Assembly (NCBI GenBank): GCA_020912385.1 | Contig: CP087209.1 | Location: 2,976,001-3,040,000 of the forward strand | Direction of reading: 5' to 3' | Length of the DNA: 64,000 bases | Source of the DNA: Neofusicoccum parvum | Lineage: Eukaryota; Ascomycota; Dothideomycetes; Botryosphaeriales; Botryosphaeriaceae | Shown: positions 21,701-33,122 of the stretch, piece after piece | Position numbering within the stretch: the first letter of the stretch is position 1 | Layout of the letters: each line of letters opens with the position of its first letter | Notes under the pieces: generated by a model | Told to the model about the DNA's origin: nothing | The model's input: the letters and a program-made list of their open reading frames with translations, nothing else | The model's database searches: none | Translations under genes and position numbers: made by a program

Positions 21701-22790
21701 GAGCTGGCACAATTGAGTGTCCTTCTTCCGAGCAGCTTCGTGAAGCAAGGTACCCCCAGTTTCAACCGTGGAAGGATCAGTCGCAAGTTCGGGGCCGTTG
21801 ACATCTAGCGTTGTCTGAATGCGCGGATCGGTCAACAGGGTTTCCAGAGACTTGTAATCACCCTTCAACGAGAACTCCTGGATCTTCTTGACGTTGGTAT
21901 CAATGAAGATCGACCGCGTCAGCTGCAGCTGCTGGAAAATGTCCGGTGTACGTGCTAAATCCAGCGGCGTTTGGCCTTGGTAGTTGGTCAAGGAGTCGTT
22001 GATACCAGGCTGGTCCAGTAGCATTCGCACCACCGGGGTGCGGCCCAATTGAGCAGCAAGATGGAGAGGCGTGTTGCCATCTCTATCCCTCCCGTTCAGA
22101 TCAATGCCCGCGCCAACATTGGACAAAATGAACTCGATGACGGGCAGCTCGGCGCATTGAATTGCAAGGTGTAATATTGTGGTGCCCTCCAAGCGCACGC
22201 CGGATATCGAGGATATGGACGAAGTGCTCTGCCTTGCGCCGGGCGCCGTCGAGGCTTCCTCTCTTATGGCCTTGGAAATGGCGGCCGTGTCGCCGTTGCG
22301 CAGCGCCTCGAAGATGCGAAACAGGCGGACGGACTGCTCGATGGATGCGCCCTTGGCAGATGGCGAGGAGGGCGAATGCGAGGCGTAGGGGGGAGACAGG
22401 GCCTCGGCAGAGGCGGCGTTGGAGTTGGACATGGTGGTGGAGAGGTGCGGGCGATGGCGTGGGATCTGGATGCTCGAGCGCGAGGCATGCAAGGAGGGGT
22501 TCGAGGGCGAGGGCGAGGTTACGGAGGTCTGCGACGAGGCTGGGTTGGAAGGCGCGTGGTCGTCACTCGGATCGGAATTTACGGGAGCATCCTGCTTCGA
22601 CGACACGCGCTGCAGCAGCGACCGCACCGAGGACTTGTTCCTCTTATGGCCACTAGCACCCGGGTGATGTCAGACGTCAGCGGCTGCCGGAATTTGGGGT
22701 TGGGGGCGCCTGTTGAGGGGCAGTGTTGCCGCGTGTTCGTCGCACAGCGCAGCGCGGGCGACAATGGAAGGGCGGACGTTACCTTTCCAT
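18761..22790 (-). CDS. OSH1: Osh1-type oxysterol-binding protein (ankyrin-PH-ORD)
   Basis: Five exons on the minus strand: 22790-22783, 22652-21382, 21332-20008, 19954-19601 and 19543-18761 (1246 aa); all junction phases agree. The first coding exon is only 8 nt (ATGGAAAG). Order: Ser/Pro-rich N-terminus; ankyrin repeats ([60 protein letters not shown]); PH domain ([20 protein letters not shown]); a coiled-coil stretch; an FFAT-like motif [11 protein letters not shown]; then the OSBP lipid-transfer domain with [12 protein letters not shown] and [13 protein letters not shown]. Osh1 moves sterol/PI4P at ER-Golgi and nucleus-vacuole contacts, binding the VAP protein Scs2 through FFAT. The exact start could differ because the first exon is so small. 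Confidence 0.93.
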
Positions 22791-23430
22791 GGCTGCCGTA
22801 TGGATTCAGGGCTCCAGGGCTCCAGGGCTCAGCGGAGGCGGGACAAGAGCGCGGCGACAGGGGTAGCGGCACTGCGGCTGGAGTAGCGCGGCTGGACTGC
22901 TCGTTTGCGGCGCGCATCAATCTGGGGCTGTTGGACGCCCGCCGTGTGCGCTTGCAGCGTTCGCGAGAGCCGTCACACACGCAGAGCAGGAGTTGCAACG
23001 CCCGCGGTGGTGAATTAGGGAGCACGCACGCACGCTCTCTGCGGCGTCAAAGCTGGGCACCCGCGGGGAGAAGCCACTGCGTCAGCGACAGGGGTCTGCG
23101 CCCTCGACAGCTTGCCCGTGTCCGGCTAGAAGCATTGCGATTGCCACAGGTGAGACCCAGGCCGCGAATCATGCTGCCCGCGACGGAGCCCGCGCCAGTC
23201 CCGTTGCCCACCTGTCACCGGCGCCCGGCTGCCTATTGCAGCTGGTCCCCTTGCACCATCTGCAGATATGGACGCCCCCAATCCCGAAATATCGCGTTCT
23301 CGCCCGCCGTTATCTTGACTTCCCCGGGCGAGCCCACTGCATCTAGACCGTGGCATTGGCGCGCAGCGTAGTACAGGTTACTCGTATTAATACACGTGCA
23401 GCTAGACCCTAGTCGGGCCTGCCTGCTTGT
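22791..23430. other. OSH1 5' region and ATP12 3' flank
   Basis: GC-rich, with a short direct duplication (CAGGGCTC-type units near 22808-22830). Open plus-strand frames here have no recognisable protein character. Presumably the OSH1 promoter. Confidence 0.5.
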
Positions 23431-24575
23431 CTACCCGTTGACCAGCAGCACCACGCTCCCTAGCTGCCGCCGCACGTCCTCCTTGTCCACATCATGCGTG
23501 TCCTCAACCTCCCCCCACATGCCCGTCTGCCAGCTAACCTCCAGGGTGCTTGCCTCTGCCGCCTCTTCGATTCCGAACCGACTGCCCTCGGGTTGGTTTT
23601 CGCGGATGTGCGCAAACTCAGAGCTCCACTCCGCCAACAGTCGTGCTGCTACAAGCAAGCTCTTACTTGCCAGCACGCCACGCTCCACCCCCGCAAGTTC
23701 GTAGGGTGGCAGTGTCGATAGCCACCCTCTGATAACCTGGACCGTATTCGGGGGTTGTGGTACCGGGAGGATACTGTCTGGCTCCAGGATAGGCTTGATC
23801 TCCACGCCGGGCCAGAGCTTGGTGGTGAGGAAATTGATGATTGGTTGTGCCGTCCGCATCTGGACCTGGCGCAGCGTATCCGCTCCCTCTTCCTTCACAT
23901 CGTGAATGCTATGCTCCGGAGCCCAGCAGAGCAGAGTGTCGGTGGTGAGGTAGTTCATCAGCATCTTTGTGATGCTGTCCCGGATGCTCGAATCACCTGC
24001 GGCATCTGCAGCCTGTATGTCGACGGCGCGCGACGTGAGAGACGTCAAGGGAACGTAGTGCTGCTTGAGCGCCTGCTGCGCATTGAGCAGAAGGTCCCAT
24101 TCCAGCGCAATGGCAGCGGCGAGCTGCTGCTTGTTCGGGGGAATCGTGAGGATGTTTTTCGAAGCGGTCCGTACGGGGCGCGAATCAAGAAGAATCTGGT
24201 GGCCATCTACCATAGCAACTTTCAGCCATTGTCGCTCGATCAATGCTCAGCAGCGCGCCTACCTGGTGTCTGCTTGACGTGGACGTCGCGCCAGAAGCGC
24301 TTCTGCAGGACGCTGCCCGGCTTCGACGAGGTTGTCTTCGCGCTGCGGCCCTGCTGGAAAAGCTCTGCCTGCTTGCGTTTGCGGGCTATGCGGTCCTCGG
24401 CGGTGGTCGCTGCCGGCTTCGGCGGGTCTGGCGGCGGGCCTGGGGCGGTGGGATGCGGCAGCGGTGTCGCGGGCTTGGGCGCCGAGCTGTGCAGACAGCG
24501 GCAGGCCGCGGCGTAGCGGGCCGGCGGAGCCAGGCTGCGCGCGCGCAGGCGGGCAATGGCGGGGAGCTTCTGCAT
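23431..24575 (-). CDS. ATP12: Atp12, mitochondrial F1-ATPase assembly chaperone
   Basis: Two exons, 24575-24263 and 24206-23431, with a 56-bp intron (GTAGGC...GGTAG); 362 aa. Splicing joins RFWRDVHVKQTP to DGHQILLDSRPVRTASK, restoring the conserved family segment. The N-terminus is a clear mitochondrial presequence (MQKLPAIARLRARSLAPP). Other family marks: EWDLLLNAQQALKQHYVPLT, the DTLLCWAPE segment and the C-terminal WG(E)VEDTHDVD acidic helix. Atp12 binds the free alpha subunit of F1 in the matrix and releases it for assembly with beta. It is divergent from the Zn2Cys6 gene. A minus-strand reading that keeps the intron hits a stop, so the splice is needed. Confidence 0.95.
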
Positions 24576-25202
24576 GGCAGCAGCGATGGCGCGGAGGGTG
24601 GAGGAGTCGCGGCAGCGGACCGTGGATGGAAATTCAGCGCAGATGGTCAGTGCTGGTGCTTAGATCAGAGGATCAGCCATGGACTCGGGTTACCACTTGC
24701 AGACGTGTGGAGGACGGGGCGATCATGCAGTGTTTCCTCGCAGACGCCCGCGCGGAGGCGGCCAGGCGCTAGGCCGGCTCGGGACTCGGGAGGCGTGCGC
24801 CTGGTCGTCTCCGCTCTGGCTGTGAGGCTGGACGTGACTATGCCAATGGCAGACGCAGCCCTCCGCCTGCCTGCCCTCTGCGCACCGGGCACCATGCCTT
24901 GCGCAGCATCCAGCCCCAAAGCTGCGCCGTCGAACATCGCTGCCGCCACGCACTTCGGACGCGGGTGCCACGCGCGAGCCCATTAGCTGCGTGCTGACCT
25001 TGGATCCAGCAAGCGCACCGCACCGTCGCCCATTGCGCCCACAGCTCCCCGGCCCCGTTACGCTGCATCGCTGCGCGTGCTACTAAAGCTCGCAGCAGTC
25101 GCCGCCGTGCCCTCTGCTCGAGCCGCAGCTTCCGCTCCCCTCGCGACTCCATGCGGCTGTCCCGCTCTGTTCGCCCAGCATCCCAAGACGCTCCCTCCCC
25201 GC
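24576..25202. other. Divergent promoter region, ATP12 / Zn2Cys6 gene
   Basis: 627 bp between divergent starts; GC-rich. No further gene was identified; open frames in it are composition-driven. Confidence 0.5.
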
Positions 25203-28200
25203 ATGGCCGCCATGGCCCCAGACCCGTCCACCGGCCAGGCGCTGCCGCAGCCGAAGGCCATCCGCTTCGTTACCAACAACGACGGGCCCTACGCGAAGAG
25301 GAGGAGAATAAATTCTGCCTGCCTGACCTGCAGGCGCCGCAAGACACGCTGCTCCGGCGAGCGCCCCGCCTGCGAGACCTGCCTCAAGAACAACCACTCC
25401 TGCGGCGGCTACGGGCCCGACACGGAGCCGGGCAAGGACGGTTCGGCCGGAGATGCAGTCGAGAGACGGGCGAGTGTTGCATCGAACGCCGACAAAAGAT
25501 CGTCTTTGTCGTCGCCTCGCCTGCCCCCGCAAAAGCAGCAGCAGCAGCCCGAAAGTGCAGGGATGGCGCGCCCTGCTCTCAGTCACGGCGTCTCAACCGG
25601 TTCCCCGGCAATAGATCCTGCGCTGGAAGCCGCTACCAATGGACCTGCAAGCGCAACCGCGGACGATGCGAGCCAGGCTTCAAGTAATGCGCCTACAACT
25701 ATTTCTTGACAGCTCAGCCACTAAAAAACTGGCAGGTCGGTTCTCGCTGAGTCTGAGCATTCGAAACCGCATGCCCTACTTCCGCTACTTCGGCCCGACG
25801 GCGATCATGCCAGGGTTCAAGCAGATGGTGGTGAAGGTGAAGGGCAAGCAGCATAGCACCGCGGGTACGTCAACAACGGATGGTGAGCTTATTCTGCCAA
25901 ACCACAAGTCTCTCTATTCAACGGAATGTCAAGGTCTACAATCTCCTCCCGCCACCGCAACTTCGCTCGGTCGTGTGACTTCGCAGCAATCCACCGCCGA
26001 CAATACCACCCTGGTCGAGATTCCCATGTACGACACCTCGTCGGTCCCTCCGCCACCCTTGATAACGCACTTGTGCAAGACATTCTTCACACACCTCGGC
26101 TGCAACTTTCCCTTCCTACAGGAGGAACGATTCATGCGCGATCTGGAGGAGAAGCAAGTCGACGCCATCCTTGTTGATTCGGTCTGTGCGCTAGCTGCGC
26201 GCTTCTCCACTGATCCGATGCTGGTTGGCACGCGCCAATCTGAAGGAGAGGCGGAGCATCCGGAAACACCTCCATCCGAATATGGCCAGGCCTTCGCTCA
26301 ACGAGCCAAGTCCGCAATCGCCGACACGTTTGCCTGCCCCAGTGTGGCTGTTGTCCAGGCTGCTCTGCTGCTTGCCTACGATGAATTCGGAGGAAGCCGT
26401 GATTCCGGCCTATGGATGTATCTTGGTATTGCAATCCGGATGGCCCAAGACCTTGGTATGCAAACATTGCAGGGTCTGAGATACGAAGGGAGAGATGGTC
26501 CCACTCCAGAAAGCGTAAAATTTGGCACTTCCAGGAGAAGAGATAGCCCGCAGCGAGAACAGAGTTCAGCATCATCACCGGAAGGAAGTGACCCCAGATT
26601 CGTTGCAGAGCAAAGAGCCGTGGAACGAGAACGAATCGACACCTTTTGGGCTGTCTTTTTCCTGGACCGGGTCGTGTCGTCTGGAACTGGACGACCAGTC
26701 TCCCTGAGGGATAGGGATATCGAAATCTCATTCCCGTCTCTTGATACTGTGGATCCGGCAACTGGCTGGCCAGTCCCATTTCCTGCATTGATCAGGGTAA
26801 TACATCTTTACGGGAGAGTCACGGACCTTTTGAACGGAATTAAGGAAGTCTCGCACGTCACACAAGACGTGATCAAGCGCCTGGCATCTATGGAAAGTCT
26901 CTTAACGGATATTTACCAGAATCTCTCATCACGTCTGCATTTCAATGTTCTGAATTTTCAACATTACCTCCGGAACGGCCAGGGCACGAACTTTGTTCTC
27001 CTTCATTTTTGGTTTCATACCCTCATCGTTCTTCTGCACCAACCGACTCTTTTGAAGACATTCGAAGGGGGCATTCAGCAGCTCCTACCGAATAGCCATG
27101 AGCTATCAATGTCTTCTGCAAAGACGATAGCGGATATTCTTGCCTTTGCAGAATTGGCTGACGCGAAAGCGGGGCTGGGCAACCCTTTCACTAGGTATGA
27201 CCCAACAAATTCGTCGCAGTCCATTGCTAATTTCTACTAGTCAACCAATCTACATTGCCGCATGTGCCTTCCTCAAGGAGACAGCTATGCAATCGGCATC
27301 TTCAAACCCGCACTCGAGACAAGGATCTCCACCAAATGGTCGTGGCCAGGAAAACAGTCGAGAAAGCAGTGTACAGGGAATGCCTAACTCTGAGGAGAAC
27401 GGCGTCCGAAATCGACCTGATGGTAGATCCCAATCCGCTGCAGCAGAGAAGCAAATGGCAAAGCATACTCTTCTAGCCACGGCTGCAAACCAGAACTACC
27501 AGCGCTGCTATCGAGCTTTGCAGTTACTCGAGACATATTGGGCTGGTGTCAAATACATCCTGACCGTCCTCGAACAAAAGGCAAAGGGCGTTGGAGATCC
27601 ACTTCTGTACACCAGAGAGGAGATGGAATGCGCGTTAGAGGTGCCCCGGCCGGAACCTTCATTCGACACGCCTGGTTGGCGGCGCAAACTATCCTGGGGA
27701 GCCTACATTGGACCTCAGAGTAGTTCCGAGAAAGACCAAGGTCCCGTTGCAGCGCTTAAGAACAACAGAGACCCAAACTTCGGCATTCCAGGGTCTCCCA
27801 TGGCGGACCCAAGCCAAGGTAAGTACTATGTAGAGGCGAAGCTTCTAATCACGCGGGCTGACAAAGGTTAAGTAGCTATTGGCTGGTCTCTTACCGGGAC
27901 CATGAATTCTCCAAGCACGAGTCTGGCTGTCCTGTACCCAACGGAGACTCGAGAAAATGGCGCACGCCGTCTGCAAGACGTAGGAATGAGCGCGTCTATT
28001 TCGTCAGTAATCGCGCAAGGGCAAACGTCACCCCAGCAGCAACGCAACATCCTTACCCAGCAAACATCCAGCATACCAACAACCCCGTTACCCCGCTACC
28101 CCAACAACACCCAAATCTTTGCCCAGCCCAACGCGCCCAACAGCATGCAGCCTCCGCCTCCGCCAGCCAACTCCTCCGCCTACATTTCCGACCCTTCTCT

Positions 28201-28606
28201 TGTCTCGGATGCCGATCTCCTTCTAAACCTACACTCTCCCTACTCAACTGCTAGCTCTCCCGCCGGTCGGGGTCCTGCACCAGGCACCACGCCTACTGCC
28301 AGCGTCAACTCCCCAACCGGACCATACCCGTCCCAGCAATCTCACACGCTTGGCGGCGCCGGGTCAGGGATGCAGCCCGGCCCTCCGCCGAACGTCGGGC
28401 CCATCCCTTTCGGCGACATGATGATCGAAACCCAAGATATGGACATGAGTGCGTTGGGAGATAACATGGGGGCGTGGCTGGAGTGGCTGCCGCATGATAT
28501 GGTGAACTGGCTTGACTCGACGACGACAGGCACAACGACGGGGGCAGATGGGGGTGTGGGAACGGTGCCGCCGGGGCAGGGGGATATGCACAGGGACAGG
28601 GAGTGA
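25203..28606 (+). CDS. Zn2Cys6 fungal-specific transcription factor
   Basis: Four exons: 25203-25683, 25736-27194, 27241-27818 and 27876-28606, introns of 52, 46 and 57 bp, 1082 aa; all phases fit. The binuclear cluster is at residues 40-67 (CLTCRRRKTRCSGERPAC then ETCLKNNHSC, spacing C2C6C6C2C6C), preceded by a basic KRRRINSA. A middle-homology (Fungal_trans) domain follows: HLCKTFFTHLGCNFPFLQ, QAALLLAYDEFGG, GIAIRMAQDLGM and RIDTFWAVFFLDRVVSSGTG. The C-terminus is Pro/Asn/Gln-rich and ends with an acidic-hydrophobic stretch (DMSALGDNMGAWLEWLPHDM) that could activate transcription. It should bind CGG half-sites in the nucleus. Target pathway unknown; its neighbours suggest no dedicated cluster. 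Confidence 0.92.
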
Positions 28607-29941
28607 GATACCCGATACGTTTGTTGGCATCACACATGCAAGGTGAGGAAGGAGGTTTATCGAAGACGCAAGACGAGCTAGGTGTTTGTGTTTGTGTTGT
28701 CAAAAAGCATGGGGTTATTCTTTTGATGAATTGGTTTTCACGACGATGGATTGCGCTATGCGGAGGAACGAGGAAGGACGGCCGGGAGGACAGTGTAGTG
28801 CGACGTGGAAAACACAAAAAAATGGACGGTGTACAGGTTGTCGCGTTCTTGGACTGTACAGGGCTGGGACTCTGAGTGAACGTTTTCCTCTTCTCATGAT
28901 TCCCTATCTTTGTCGAATTCAGTCGTGTTTCCCGTCTCTTGTCTCTATCAGTGTACTATACCGAGAGTCAGCCTCGTTCTACACGCACGCCGAGCGCTGA
29001 TTTAGTCAATGCATTTTGGCTTTTGTCATGTCCTGCTGCTTCTTTAAGGCCTCTGCTCCTCGGGTTATGTAGCTTTGACGTAGATCGTCGTGTAGTGCCT
29101 TAGCTTTTCGTCGGTTTCTGCTTCTCTCGGATACCCGCAGGGTTCTGCATGCAATCGACGCTGGTATTCCCCAAAACGCAGAGGGACACACGAGCTTGTG
29201 CTAGTGGACTGAAGACACAACAACTGGAGTTTTTTTTTTTTTCAGCTGAGCTCCGTAGACACGGGTAATCCTGCAATTCACTATTGGCGATCACCAGTCC
29301 TCATTTACTCCGTGTTACACAGCAGCACTACACCTCCCTCTAGAGTAGTGGTTGGGAATGCCCGCATGGCTGATATATACAACCTTGTGTAGGAGCTGAA
29401 ATCCTGTTATGAATAGTAAAACTCCGCTTACATAATAAAATGCCTTCAACTTTTTGCGGGCTCGGAAAATAGGGCGCAGGTTGGGGCCAGAATGGCGCAG
29501 ATTGGGGGCCAGAAGGGTGCCGATTGATTGGTTGGACGCAGGCAGCTGAGCCGCATATCTCACCGGTCGCCCATTTGACCAAATATTGATGAAACAAAGA
29601 TGAAAGGTTGCTATTTTACTCTCATTTCCCAGACCTAAGTCGTCGCATTTTACATTCCGTTCATATGTACCCACCGGTTGCCTACACCTTTACCTCATAC
29701 ACTCTCCCAGAATTAAAACTTCACCTTTTATTATATTAAGGCTAGAAATTCACGTGCATGAGGAGTATCTTGTGTAGTCCCGTGTCTATGCGCAAGATCC
29801 TCTGAGTTTTGTGAATGTGATTGGAGAACTCTGATTAGATTACTCTTTCTCATAAGATTACTGGAGGTACTTTTTTCCAACCCACATCTCACTAAGTCCG
29901 TTTGTTGCTACAAGTCTATACCACTGAAATCCCCTTCCCCT
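28607..29941. other. Convergent intergenic region, 1.3 kb
   Basis: Lies between the ends of the transcription-factor gene (plus) and the arabinofuranosidase (minus). AT-rich towards 29700-29880 with a 13-T run at about 29230-29242. No coding region, RNA gene or clear repeat family was recognised. Confidence 0.55.
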
Positions 29942-32302
29942 CTACAAATCGAACTGCAGCACGGTGATCGAGTGGATCGGCACGTTCCAGATGAAGCTGC
30001 CGTTGGAGGACTTGGCAGGCACAGCCGTGCCGTTGGCACCGAGCGGCCGGGGAATGATGGCCGTCTGGTTATTGACATAGTTGAAGCCGTTGATGTCGTC
30101 GTTCTGCATGATGGTGCCGTTGACCTTGCTGTAAGCCGCATCGATGCTGACGCTGAGGGGGATGGTGCGGTTCCCGGCGTTGACGACCTATGACGTGTAA
30201 GCTGTTTTTGCACCTTTGGTATTTGAGACGGGAGAGTCGTGATGCTGGAGCGGATGTGATGAGGCTAGGTTTAAGGGGTGCAAACGAACCTTCAGGTACA
30301 GAGAACCGTTGTCCTCAATGCTGCTCTGCCAGTACAGCGGGTTGAAGTCACCCTGCGTGTTGACAACCGGCAGCGTCTGCGTCCCGCGGTAATGGGCAAA
30401 TAGCAACTGCTGCCAGTAACTGGTGCTGAGGACCGTCTTGCTGGGGTCAGCCTCGTAGCTGATCATGTCCGGCGTCCAGTTGTACCAGTTCCTGTTCTGC
30501 AAGCTGGGGGCATAGCTGTTAAGCTTGACGGTGTTTGGGTTGCGTTCGGCACCTAGCGCGTAGATGCCCTCGGCGATGGCAGATATCATGCGCGGGTAGT
30601 AGACGTGAATGTCCGACGGGTTGGAGAAGTTGACGACGCCGTCGGGTGTGTCGACTTGGTAAACGCTGTACTCGCCAAGAAGGATGCCGACATCCTCGAG
30701 GCCGGTATCAGTCTGCCAGTTGTCGTAGAAGTTGAAGTTCTCGAGGAAGTAGCTCGGTTCCTGCGATCATTAATTAGCTTGGAGGGAGTCAGTTGAAAGA
30801 GCCCGAAAATACCTCGTAGTGGTGGGTATCCCAGTAAGCGCCCGCAGGGATGTCAATCGTGTACTCAGTGTTCTCATTGTATGCCGAAGAGATGTAGGTA
30901 ATGTTGGGATATACAGCCTTCAGGCCGTCATACATCGCTGCCCAGCGACGCGGATAAGTGCTGGAGAACCAATCCTCATTACCGATCTCAACGAACTTGA
31001 TGACGAACGGCTCGGGGTGACCATGCTCGGCGCGCAGGGCTCCCCACTTGGTTGAGGTGTCGCCCATGCAGTATTCAAGCTCATCCAGGGCCTCCTGGAC
31101 AACCTCACCCATGCGATCTTGCGGCCAGTCCGTGCCAGACTGACCCCATACATCGAGAGAGAAGCCAGCGTAGACGGCGAGCACGGGCTCGATTTCCATA
31201 TCCTCACACCACTCAAGATACTCGACAAGGCCCAGGCCATCCGTATTGTAGTAATTCCAGTTGCCGGGGCGGCCGGGGCGGTCCTTGAGCGGGCCAATAG
31301 TCTTCCACCACTTCCAGCGCTTGTCCACAGACACGCCCTCCATATTGTTGCCGCCGGGGAAGCGCAGGAAGCGCGGCTTCATATCGTAGAACGCTTGTGC
31401 GATGTCCTTCCGCAGACCGTTCGGCCGGTCCTTGAATGTCTCGGGGAAGAGCGAGAACATGGAGAAGTAGAGGGTCTGGCCAGCGACTTCGGAAGCATCG
31501 AAGGTGACGGCGAACGTATTGTTGGAATTGGGCGCCTTAACCGTGTTCACGATCGAAGCATTCAGCTGCGTGTATCCAAGGACAGGAACATCGACCGGGC
31601 CGATTTGCTCGGAAACCCAGACCTCGCCCGTGAGATTGGAACGCAGAGAGACGGTGAATGTTGTCTGGTTGGTTAGGTAGCGCGGCTGATTCGCAGAGAC
31701 GTAGAACGAAGCGTTGTAGGTCTGAGGGGAGACGTCCATTCCCCACCATCCGTAGTTCAAGAAACCAACTTCTCCCGTTGCGTTGGCCGGGACATCGAGT
31801 TGCAACGACGTAGGCAAAGCGTCGGACAGAGGGTGGAGGACATCCAGAGCCAACCGGACGTTGCCAATGGGCGCCCACCCTGTCAGAACAGGACCATAGG
31901 GCACCACCGGATTCTCACTGGAAATGATGGAATTGCCGGTGAGACCGTCAACGGCTCCGGGGACGATGTTCGAGCCTGCAGACTATCAGCAAGATGCCCA
32001 CTGACTATACGCAGCGGTCACGAACCTTGGAAGGCTCTGTTCGTCAGGAGCTCGGCGTAGATTCCACCGTCGCCGGAATGATTGATATCCTCGTGCATCA
32101 ACCCATAGAAGTAAGGGGCGGTCTTGTTGCGGAGCGACGCGTCCTTGATGTTGATCTCCAACGCCACGCTGCTGACATTGGTCTGCGTAGCATTGATAAA
32201 CTCGGCAGGCGAGACCTGGCGAGGCCCGCGCACGCCTCGAGCAGAAGCAGAAGGGAAAAGAACGGATAGGCCCAAAAGGCCAGCTGACAGCGAGCTCAGC
32301 AT
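29942..32302 (-). CDS. Secreted alpha-L-arabinofuranosidase, GH51
   Basis: Four exons on the minus strand: 32302-32026, 31975-30813, 30760-30290 and 30187-29942; 718 aa. Introns 1 and 3 both use the unusual donor GTTCGT. The signal peptide is [23 protein letters not shown]51 marks: [20 protein letters not shown] near the N-terminus, the [12 protein letters not shown] loop, the acid/base Glu in [13 protein letters not shown] and the nucleophile Glu in [11 protein letters not shown]. The C-terminal beta-sandwich ends [18 protein letters not shown]. It removes terminal arabinofuranosyl residues from arabinan and arabinoxylan outside the cell, so it serves plant cell-wall breakdown. Somewhat longer than the roughly 630 aa of Aspergillus AbfA. 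Confidence 0.94.
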
Positions 32303-33122
32303 CGTGACAGACAGCAACAGCCGACGCAGCGGGAGACGGCAGAGCAGCACAGCAGGAGAGGGGCACCTACGCAGTCTAAATAGTGGCGGACATGCAGTAG
32401 CGGAAATTTGCACAGCACGGCGAGCGGGGACGAGGCGCGGCACTGATCAGAAAATAGCTCGGCAGACGCGCCGCCACCAGGTGGGCACGATGCAGGTACA
32501 GATAAAAAACACGAGAGCAACGCGGTGGGCTGACCGGTTCAGCTAGATTTGAGCTATGGATGACGAGGGGAGCGGCCGGGTAAATGCCAGATCCCTGCAT
32601 TCGTCAGTGGCCGCGGACATTGCGGAGAATTCTGGGGTAAGGGGCTGGGCGGGTGCAGCCACGCGGGAGCGGCGCTGACTGCCTTCTGGGCGGCCGCCTT
32701 GGTGAGCCACTCCTCTGCGCTAACGCCAAGCAGAATCCACCTTGGTCGGTGCAAACCCCTCCGAAATGCCTCTGGCAGTTTTTCCGCGAGTCTCGTGCTT
32801 CCGCGAACGCCAACCGGGCTCTGGGGAGCGCCCCGCGTGCTTTATGCGAGTGACAAGATGCGCTAAAACGATCATCGATCCACCGGAGACGGCATCCAGG
32901 CATTGGCCGTTGAAACGGCAAACAGAGCAGACAAGGGTAGGACCGGCGGTGGGAGACGGATCGTTGAGGGGTTGATTTAGCGAGCTCTCTCGCAATTCCT
33001 ACACCGTGTATTTACCTGAAGACGCCGCAAAAGAGCCTCGACGAAAGGCAGCCGCCCAAGCCCGGCGCTGAACACACCACTGGTTGACTCCGGCCCAATG
33101 CTTTCCACTTGCCAAACACATC
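32303..33122. other. Promoter of GH51 gene and 3' flank of UBX2-like gene
   Basis: 820 bp with no gene. It carries the arabinofuranosidase promoter; no CreA or XlnR site cluster was confidently identified by eye. Confidence 0.5.
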
